A stretch of 9,564 nt of DNA from Nanobdellota archaeon (lineage in GTDB: Archaea; Nanobdellota; Nanobdellia; Pacearchaeales; GW2011-AR1). The stretch spans positions 1 to 9,564 of the forward strand of contig JAHIWJ010000168.1 in NCBI GenBank assembly GCA_018816205.1, read 5' to 3'. Below the pieces are notes generated by a model that was given only the letters and a program-made list of their open reading frames with translations, made no database searches and had not been told where the DNA came from. Positions 5,477-9,564 of this stretch are shown here, in pieces (the stretch's first letter is position 1; the number at the start of each line of letters is the position of its first letter). A program made the position numbers and the translations under genes.

Positions 5477-7978
5477 TTACCCAGCGTACAATGGGCCGGC
5501 TTCCAGGCCTGCTTTTGCACGCTTGAGATAATGGTCTTCTATTTTTTTGTATCTTTGTGCTGTTTCTGTCGACACCGACGGTTTGACTTTTTTGAGAGCT
5601 TCTTCGAAGTCGTCATAGGTTACTTCTTTTGTGGACATGTCTCTTCGGAGAGCGTTGAGTGCGGCTTCTCTTACAAGGGCTTCAATGTCTGCTCCGACGT
5701 ATCCGTCTGTTTTTTTAACTAAGTCTGCGAGTTTAATGTCTTTTGTAAGGGGGGTGTTTTTTGTGTGGACTTTGAAGATTTCTAACCTGCCTTCTTCGTC
5801 AGGTACGTCCGCAAGGATAATTCTGTCAAATCTTCCTGGACGTAGCAACGCGGGGTCGAGCATGTCTGGGCGGTTTGTTGCGCCGATGATTGTGACATCT
5901 TTGAGGCCTTCTAAACCGTCGATTTCTGCGAGAATTTGATTGAGAACGCGCTCTGTGACTTTTGTTCCTTGTTCGATGCCTCGTTTCCCTGCGAGCGAGT
6001 CTATTTCGTCGAAGAATATGACGCATGGTGCGACTTGGCGTGCTCTCTCAAAAACTTTTCTGACGCCTTCTTCGGATTTTCCGACCCACATGCTTAGCAA
6101 GCTTGGGCCTTTAACCTGGATGAAGTTTGCTTCGGATTCTTTGGCGACGGCTTTTGCGAGGAGGGTTTTGCCTGTTCCAGGCGGGCCGTAAAGCAGGATT
6201 CCTTTTGGGGCACGGATGCCGAGACGAACGAACGCTTCTGGATTGTTGATCGGCCACTCTACTGCTTCTTTAAGTTCTTGTTTTGTTTTGTCCATGCCGC
6301 CGATGTCTGCCCAGCCAATGTTCGGGGTTTCAACGAAAACCTCTCTCATTGCGCTTGGTCTGACTACCTTGAGCGCGTCTTCGAAGTCTTCGAGGTTAAT
6401 CACTGCTTTGTCGAGAACTTCCGGCGGAATTGGCTCGTCTTCTTCTAATCTTAAGGAAGGAAGCATTTTTCTCAAAACGTTCATTGCTCCTTCTTTCGTG
6501 AGTGCTGAGAGGTCTGCTCCTACGAAACCGTGTGTTTTTGCAGCTAATTCGTCCAGCATCCATCTTCTGAATATATCAAATAATTTTTTTTGGTCTTCTT
6601 TTGGAAGGTTCATAAATAAAGAAGAATCTTTTTTGTCGTTTCCGCTGAATAAGTCAATTTTATCCTCGATGAAACTTAGTCTTTCTTCTAGTTTTTGTTT
6701 GTCTTTGGTTTCTTTTATTTCGCTCAGTATATTTAATTTTTCTTTTGTTAAGTATTCTTTTTTGATTTTGGGAAACAGGGGCATGTTTCTTGTGTGGATT
6801 TTTAGAATGTCTAGTCTGCCTTTCTTGTCTGGAACGGATATTTCGATTTCGCGGTCGAATCTGCCTGGACGTCTTAACGCGGGGTCTACGGAGTTTACCC
6901 TATTGGTCGCGCCGATGACGATAACTTTTCCACGGGACTTTAGGCCGTCCATCATTGTTAGTAACTGCGAGACGACTCTTCTCTCGACTTCTCCTTGAAC
7001 TTCTTCTCGTTTTGGCGCGATTGCGTCCAGTTCGTCGAAGAAGATAATACTTGGTGCGTTTTTTTCTGCATCTTCGAAAATGTCTCTAATTTTTTTCTCG
7101 CTTTCGCCGTAGAACTTGGACATGACTTCTGGGCCGTTGAGCAAGATGAAGTTTGCTTCTGACTCGTTGGCGACGGCTTTTGCGAGGAGGGTTTTGCCTG
7201 TTCCAGGCGGACCGTGCAAGAGAACTCCTTTTGGCGGGTCAATGCCTAATTTCTCGAAAATTTCCGGGTGTTTTAATGGAAGCTCTACCATTTCTCTTAT
7301 CTTTTTGATTTCGTCTTCTATTCCGCCAACATCTTCGTAGGCAATATCAGGGATTGTCTCGTCTGTTAGTTCGACAGCTTTTGGGTTTAGGACGATTTCA
7401 GTTTCTTCGTTTATGAAGCAAGGTTGGTTTGGGGCAGTGTTGATAACTAAGAACCTGATTTGTTGGAAGTTTCCCGGAAATCCGCCCTGGCTGAACAGGT
7501 CTTGAAGGTCTCCGAAAATGTCGGGGAAGCCTTCGCTCATTAAGTCTCTCCTTCGCTGGACTCCGCCCAGAGAGATGATGTCGCCCTTTGTCAACGGCCG
7601 GCCTAGCAACCCGTTTCTGAGCATTTCTGGATCGGCTTGAACGGTGATGCCTGGTTGTGCTGGAGCGATTGAAACTTTTGTTGCAGGTTTGACGCTAGCT
7701 TTTTTGACTTCGACTTGTTCTCCGACGCTGACTTTTGCGTTTTTTCTTATTAGGCCGTCTATTCTGATTATGTTTTCGCCGACGTCTGCAGGGTAAGCCC
7801 GGTCCACGATTGCGAGCGTTTCTCTTTGGCCTTTGACTGAGATGATGTCTCCTCTTGCGAGACCCATTTCTCTCATAAGCTGCGGGTCAATCCGGGCTAC
7901 TCCTTTATAGACGTCGTCTTGTAGAGATTCAACTACTTTCAATCTTACCGATGGGATGCTTATATTTGGTTTTACCAT
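5477..7978 (-). CDS. cdc48: Cdc48/VAT-type AAA+ ATPase with two ATPase domains
   Basis: A hexameric unfoldase that pulls proteins through its central pore using ATP, acting in proteostasis in the cytosol. The 833 residues are longer than the roughly 730-810 usual for archaeal forms. The N domain (about 5-200: double-psi barrel, then Nc) carries a Gly/Phe-rich insert at about 139-172. D1 has Walker A GPPGTGKT (256-263), pore loop KFYG (288-291), Walker B IIFFDE (Asp315, Glu316), sensor ATNR (357-360) and the Arg-finger region RRPGR (369-373). D2 has GPPGTGKT (598-605), pore loop MWVG (630-633), Walker B FFDE (Asp657, Glu658) and ATNR (700-703). Both sites look active. Between L401 and T482 the D1 lid carries an insert of about 67 residues, Lys/Glu-rich and probably helical. 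The C-terminus PLYAG resembles, one residue out of register, the HbYX proteasome-docking tail. Its ATG overlaps the upstream gene by 7 nt and has GAGG 8 nt upstream, so translation is likely coupled. Confidence 0.97.
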   Translation of the reverse strand: MVKPNISIPSVRLKVVESLQDDVYKGVARIDPQLMREMGLARGDIISVKGQRETLAIVDRAYPADVGENIIRIDGLIRKNAKVSVGEQVEVKKASVKPATKVSIAPAQPGITVQADPEMLRNGLLGRPLTKGDIISLGGVQRRRDLMSEGFPDIFGDLQDLFSQGGFPGNFQQIRFLVINTAPNQPCFINEETEIVLNPKAVELTDETIPDIAYEDVGGIEDEIKKIREMVELPLKHPEIFEKLGIDPPKGVLLHGPPGTGKTLLAKAVANESEANFILLNGPEVMSKFYGESEKKIRDIFEDAEKNAPSIIFFDELDAIAPKREEVQGEVERRVVSQLLTMMDGLKSRGKVIVIGATNRVNSVDPALRRPGRFDREIEISVPDKKGRLDILKIHTRNMPLFPKIKKEYLTKEKLNILSEIKETKDKQKLEERLSFIEDKIDLFSGNDKKDSSLFMNLPKEDQKKLFDIFRRWMLDELAAKTHGFVGADLSALTKEGAMNVLRKMLPSLRLEEDEPIPPEVLDKAVINLEDFEDALKVVRPSAMREVFVETPNIGWADIGGMDKTKQELKEAVEWPINNPEAFVRLGIRAPKGILLYGPPGTGKTLLAKAVAKESEANFIQVKGPSLLSMWVGKSEEGVRKVFERARQVAPCVIFFDEIDSLAGKRGIEQGTKVTERVLNQILAEIDGLEGLKDVTIIGATNRPDMLDPALLRPGRFDRIILADVPDEEGRLEIFKVHTKNTPLTKDIKLADLVKKTDGYVGADIEALVREAALNALRRDMSTKEVTYDDFEEALKKVKPSVSTETAQRYKKIEDHYLKRAKAGLEAGPLYAG
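6119..6188. repeat. Near-identical DNA repeat in cdc48 D2 (partner 7145-7214)
   Basis: This stretch encodes the D2 Walker A region and the following helix. It matches 7145-7214 (D1) at a fixed offset of 1026 nt (342 codons). A 44-nt core, 6141-6184 against 7167-7210, is perfect; the flank 6119-6133 also matches its partner. The identity includes synonymous positions. Confidence 0.85.
7145..7214. repeat. Near-identical DNA repeat in cdc48 D1 (partner 6119-6188)
   Basis: Partner of the D2 repeat. It covers the codons for the D1 Walker A segment and the following [10 protein letters not shown] helix. Outside this block the two ATPase domains differ widely at the DNA level, so the block stands out. 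Confidence 0.85.
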
Positions 7979-8337
7979 TTTTTTTCCTCAGGGTTGAAGG
8001 ATAAGCTGACTCTGCCGAAATCTTCGAGGCAGAGTTTTACCATGTCGTTCATGTGGCTTGACATGCTTTTATTCATATCGTTGATGAAGTCGATGATTTC
8101 TTTTGGGATGCTTATCGCGTGACTGTTTCCAACTACTCTCAACTTGACGTTATAAGTCTTTTGCTTAAGGTTGTTGAAGCTTTCGAATTTGTAGAGGTCT
8201 GTCGGGTGGATTATTTTTTCGCTGCATTGCGGGCATTTGATTGCTCTTAGTCTGAAACCGCCTTTGAGCACCTCGGAAGGTTGCATCTCAATGTTGCAGT
8301 GTTTACATAAAATCTTAGCGTCAAATATATCTTGCAT
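7972..8337 (-). CDS. Zinc-ribbon plus AbrB/SpoVT-like DNA-binding protein, first gene of the cdc48 operon
   Basis: A 121-residue probable transcription regulator. The N-terminal half holds a zinc ribbon with CKHC (Cys11, Cys14) and CPQC (Cys35, Cys38). Residues about 61-86, YNVKLRVVGNSHAISIPKEI, match the swapped-hairpin AbrB/MazE/SpoVT core ('GNS..I.IPKE'), which binds DNA as a dimer. The rest (87-121) is a helix and a strand ending in FNPEEKKW. MazE-like antitoxins share this core, but no toxin gene is adjacent; cdc48 follows with a 7-nt overlap, so the two are cotranscribed and probably coupled. Upstream, a TATA box starts 29 nt from the ATG and two GTGTATAC copies lie between them. This suggests that the protein represses its own operon and so sets Cdc48 levels. 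The family calls are firm; autoregulation is inferred. Confidence 0.85.
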   Translation of the reverse strand: MQDIFDAKILCKHCNIEMQPSEVLKGGFRLRAIKCPQCSEKIIHPTDLYKFESFNNLKQKTYNVKLRVVGNSHAISIPKEIIDFINDMNKSMSSHMNDMVKLCLEDFGRVSLSFNPEEKKW

Positions 8338-8358
8338 GTGTATACAAGAAGTGTATAC
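8338..8358 (-). promoter_or_regulatory. Duplicated GTGTATAC operator-like site at the cdc48 operon start
   Basis: GTGTATAC occurs at 8338-8345 and again at 8351-8358, 13 nt apart, separated by AAGAA. Each contains the palindrome GTATAC, so the array reads as direct and inverted repeats alike. It fills exactly the space between the TATA box and the ATG at 8337, where a bound protein would block transcription start. The first gene encodes an AbrB-like protein, the obvious candidate binder. Confidence 0.6.
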
Positions 8359-8366
8359 TATTTAAA
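8359..8366 (-). promoter_or_regulatory. TATA box of the zinc-ribbon/AbrB-cdc48 operon
   Basis: TTTAAATA on the minus strand starts 29 nt before the ATG at 8337, preceded by the purine-rich CCGAAACA expected of a BRE. It is the only good promoter seen for the three-gene operon and predicts a leaderless first gene. Confidence 0.7.
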
Positions 8367-8381
8367 TGTTTCGGGAAATTT

Positions 8382-8597
8382 TTATGTTTTATTTCTTCTG
8401 CGTATTTCTTCCCCCAAAATTCTCAAAACGATTCCAATCGCCAGAAAAAGCCAAATTATCTGTGGGCTTTCTGAAAGCCTGCCGCTAAAAAAAGCAGCAC
8501 CCAATGCTGCCGCGACTAGTAAAATTAGCATTTCACCTATTACTTCAAAGCTAATTCCTATGATTATCCAGAATGGTTTAACATTTCTTTTTGGCAT
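8382..8597 (-). CDS. Small two-helix membrane protein, possibly AtpZ/AtpI-like
   Basis: A 71-residue protein with a basic start (MPKRNVK), a hydrophobic helix at about 9-37, a short polar turn (SGRLSESPQ) and a second helix at about 46-62, followed by a charged tail EEIRRRNKT. The G-x-x-x-A/G spacing in helix 1 and the 'P..I...L.IGI..RI.G' pattern of helix 2 recall the small AtpZ/AtpI family of ATP-synthase-associated proteins, but the match is weak and no ATP synthase genes are nearby. The ATG at 8597 has TTTATTAA starting 29 nt upstream. The plus-strand reading of the same DNA gives a less protein-like sequence. Its stop lies 16 nt from the TATA box of the cdc48 operon, so read-through into that operon is possible. 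Confidence 0.6.
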   Translation of the reverse strand: MPKRNVKPFWIIIGISFEVIGEMLILLVAAALGAAFFSGRLSESPQIIWLFLAIGIVLRILGEEIRRRNKT

Positions 8598-8618
8598 GTT
8601 TATTTTATACGGTTCTGC

Positions 8619-8626
8619 TTAATAAA
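8619..8626 (-). promoter_or_regulatory. Weak TATA box of the 8382-8597 gene
   Basis: TTTATTAA on the minus strand starts 29 nt before the ATG at 8597. A TATAAAAT nearer the ATG is too close to direct a full-length transcript. Confidence 0.5.
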
Positions 8627-8702
8627 TTTAGGCGTCTTTCAAGATCTCTTTTATTTTTATTTGTTCGCTCGTGTGAAAAAATTCTTTCAGTTTGGAGAAA
8701 AT

Positions 8703-8736
8703 TTTATATATTTCGTCGAAGGCAAAAGTTTAAATT
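8703..8736 (+). promoter_or_regulatory. Two upstream TATA-like elements in the divergent intergenic region
   Basis: TTTATATA at 8703-8710 and TTTAAATT at 8729-8736 (preceded by GGCAAAAG) lie 106 and 80 nt before the ATG at 8809. Neither has a start codon of a sizeable ORF 29 nt downstream. They may start longer, leadered transcripts of the 8809 gene that would include GAGGG at 8800-8804, or a small RNA. Confidence 0.4.
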
Positions 8737-8766
8737 GAGCGGATTCTATTAATTGTTGAAAAGAGG

Positions 8767-8791
8767 CGTTTACGAAACGTTTAAAAAAACG
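8767..8791 (+). promoter_or_regulatory. CGTTT/AAACG operator-like array over the proximal TATA box
   Basis: CGTTT-ACG-AAACG (8767-8779) overlaps CGTTT-AAAA-AAACG (8778-8791), giving two nested inverted repeats with CGTTT starts 11 nt apart. The array covers the TATA-like TTTAAAAA at 8780-8787, which starts 29 nt before the ATG at 8809. A regulator bound here would compete with TBP. Confidence 0.55.
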
Positions 8792-8808
8792 TAGTTGTTG
8801 AGGGAAAG

Positions 8809-9522
8809 ATGTTTTTTGGAAAAAAAAGTAATGGGAAGATGAGAAAGTGTGAAGAGTGTGGCAGCAAGAGCGAAGAGAAATTTAGTTTTTGTCCACACTG
8901 CGGGAACAGTTTTATTGATCCAAGGAAGGAGCAGGAGGATTTTGGTCTGCTTGGAAGAAATGATTATATGGACGTTGATGAAGAGTCTGCGATTCAGAAC
9001 ATGGGGGTGTTTGATAAACTCGTGAACTCCATGGTTAACAGCATGATGAAAAATATTGATAAGCAGTTTAAGAGTCAATTCAAGGATATTGAAAGAGGAA
9101 TGGATAAGGCAGAGGTCAGGGCGTTTCCGAATGGAATCAAGATTAAAATTTCTGGGCCGTTTGATGCAGCTGCTCGGCCGAAAGTTGCGGTTAAGAAGCC
9201 GACTCAGAGAGCATCTCGGAAAGAAGTTAATGAATCTCAGTTGCGACGCATGGGCAGTTTGCCCAGGGCGAAGGCGAAGACTAATGTGAAAAGATTTGGA
9301 AACAAAGTTCTTTATGAGCTGTCGATTCCAGGGGTAATCTCTGTGGAAGATGTTTTTGTCTCTAAACTTGAGAGGGGTTATGAAGTTAAGGCAATCGGAG
9401 ATAAGAAGGTTTATGTGAATTCTGTTCCGATAAATTTGCCGTTGAGGAAGTATTCTGTTCTAAACAACAAACTGCAGATTGAGTTTGTTAGTGAGATGCC
9501 TCAGCCCCAGGGTTTTGATTAA
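8809..9522 (+). CDS. Zinc-ribbon protein with alpha-crystallin-like C-terminal domain
   Basis: A 237-residue soluble protein, probably a chaperone-like factor. A zinc ribbon at 14-31 has CEECG (Cys14, Cys17) and CPHCG (Cys28, Cys31). Residues 66-100 form a Met-rich amphipathic helix (MGVFDKLVNSMVNSMMKNID). A short strand unit FPNGIKIKISG (106-116) and a basic linker (117-160) follow. Residues about 161-226 read as an Hsp20/CS-like beta sandwich: LYELSIPGV (168-176), then VEDVFVSKLERGYEVKAIG, a proline-containing strand INLPL (208-212), and a final NNKLQIEF that takes the place of the Hsp20 'GVL' strand. The classical A-x-x-x-G-V-L signature is not intact, so this is a divergent relative. It has an operator-like promoter of its own and GAGGG at 8800-8804. 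Function is unproven; aggregation sensing or client delivery to Cdc48 is a guess from context. Confidence 0.85.
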   Translation: MFFGKKSNGKMRKCEECGSKSEEKFSFCPHCGNSFIDPRKEQEDFGLLGRNDYMDVDEESAIQNMGVFDKLVNSMVNSMMKNIDKQFKSQFKDIERGMDKAEVRAFPNGIKIKISGPFDAAARPKVAVKKPTQRASRKEVNESQLRRMGSLPRAKAKTNVKRFGNKVLYELSIPGVISVEDVFVSKLERGYEVKAIGDKKVYVNSVPINLPLRKYSVLNNKLQIEFVSEMPQPQGFD

Positions 9523-9526
9523 TTAA

Positions 9527-9555
9527 TTTGGTGATTATAGCATTCTAGCACCAAA
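9527..9555. terminator. 7-bp inverted repeat after the last gene, possible terminator
   Basis: TTTGGTG (9527-9533) and CACCAAA (9549-9555) pair around a 15-nt loop, within which TAG/CTA may pair too. It starts 4 nt after the stop at 9520-9522. No U-run follows on the plus strand, so a terminator role is uncertain; an mRNA 3'-end hairpin or an element end are alternatives. Confidence 0.35.
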
Positions 9556-9564
9556 AAAGCTTAT

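Noticed and set aside
6216..6998. 260-codon plus-strand ORF opposite cdc48
   Set aside because: It is antisense to the well-supported D1/D2 coding region, is Ser-rich in the way reverse frames of such genes are, and has no domain or start signal.
7972..8337. Toxin-antitoxin locus built on the AbrB/MazE-like gene
   Set aside because: The adjacent genes are cdc48 and a small membrane protein; no MazF-, RelE- or PIN-like toxin is present on either side.
8332..8622. 96-codon plus-strand ORF opposite the small membrane protein
   Set aside because: It starts within the cdc48 operator region, lacks a TATA box or Shine-Dalgarno sequence, and the minus-strand reading has a better membrane layout and a TATA box at the usual distance.
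9527..9564. tRNA 3' end suggested by GCACCA near the right edge
   Set aside because: The CACCA belongs to a simple inverted repeat; no acceptor, D- or T-arm precedes it.

Overview
The window looks like a piece of an AT-rich archaeal chromosome, most likely from a small-genome DPANN-type lineage (Woesearchaeota/Pacearchaeota-like). The reasons are an archaeal-style Cdc48/VAT ATPase, a DUF2080-like transposon-associated protein end, a zinc-ribbon plus AbrB-type regulator, many small lineage-specific proteins, and archaeal promoters. Six genes carry a TATA-like octamer whose first base lies exactly 29 nt before the first base of the start codon. That spacing predicts leaderless or nearly leaderless mRNAs. 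The lineage is an inference; there is no rRNA gene to test it.

Left part, plus strand (1-3675): the 3' end of a DUF2080-like protein; an Arg-rich protein of unknown function; a membrane-anchored matrixin-type zinc protease with a CARDB-like Ig domain; a conserved-looking Lys/Glu-rich soluble protein of unknown function; and a secreted, single-pass membrane protein with a beta-rich ectodomain. Most have their own TATA box, so this is a run of single genes rather than a tight operon.

Middle, minus strand (3672-5279): a GH32/GH43-superfamily glycosidase-like protein whose stop overlaps that of the converging membrane-protein gene, then a small heat shock protein (Hsp20) with a strong Shine-Dalgarno sequence and an inverted repeat next to it. 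A 159-nt gap upstream of hsp20 is rich in hairpins.

Right part: a minus-strand operon (8337 to 5280) of zinc-ribbon/AbrB-like regulator, cdc48 (7-nt overlap) and a small two-helix membrane protein (8-nt gap). Its promoter carries a duplicated GTGTATAC motif between TATA box and ATG, a likely autoregulatory operator. Another small two-helix membrane protein (minus) and a plus-strand zinc-ribbon protein with an alpha-crystallin-like C-terminal domain are transcribed divergently from a shared 211-nt region.

Working together: Cdc48 unfoldase, Hsp20, the zinc-ribbon/alpha-crystallin-like protein and a surface protease make this a neighbourhood biased to protein quality control. No CRISPR array, rRNA, tRNA or intact mobile element is visible. 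The most interesting points are the roughly 67-residue insertion in Cdc48 D1, a 44-nt perfect DNA repeat between its two Walker A regions, the two operator-like promoter arrays, and the zinc-ribbon/alpha-crystallin-like protein.
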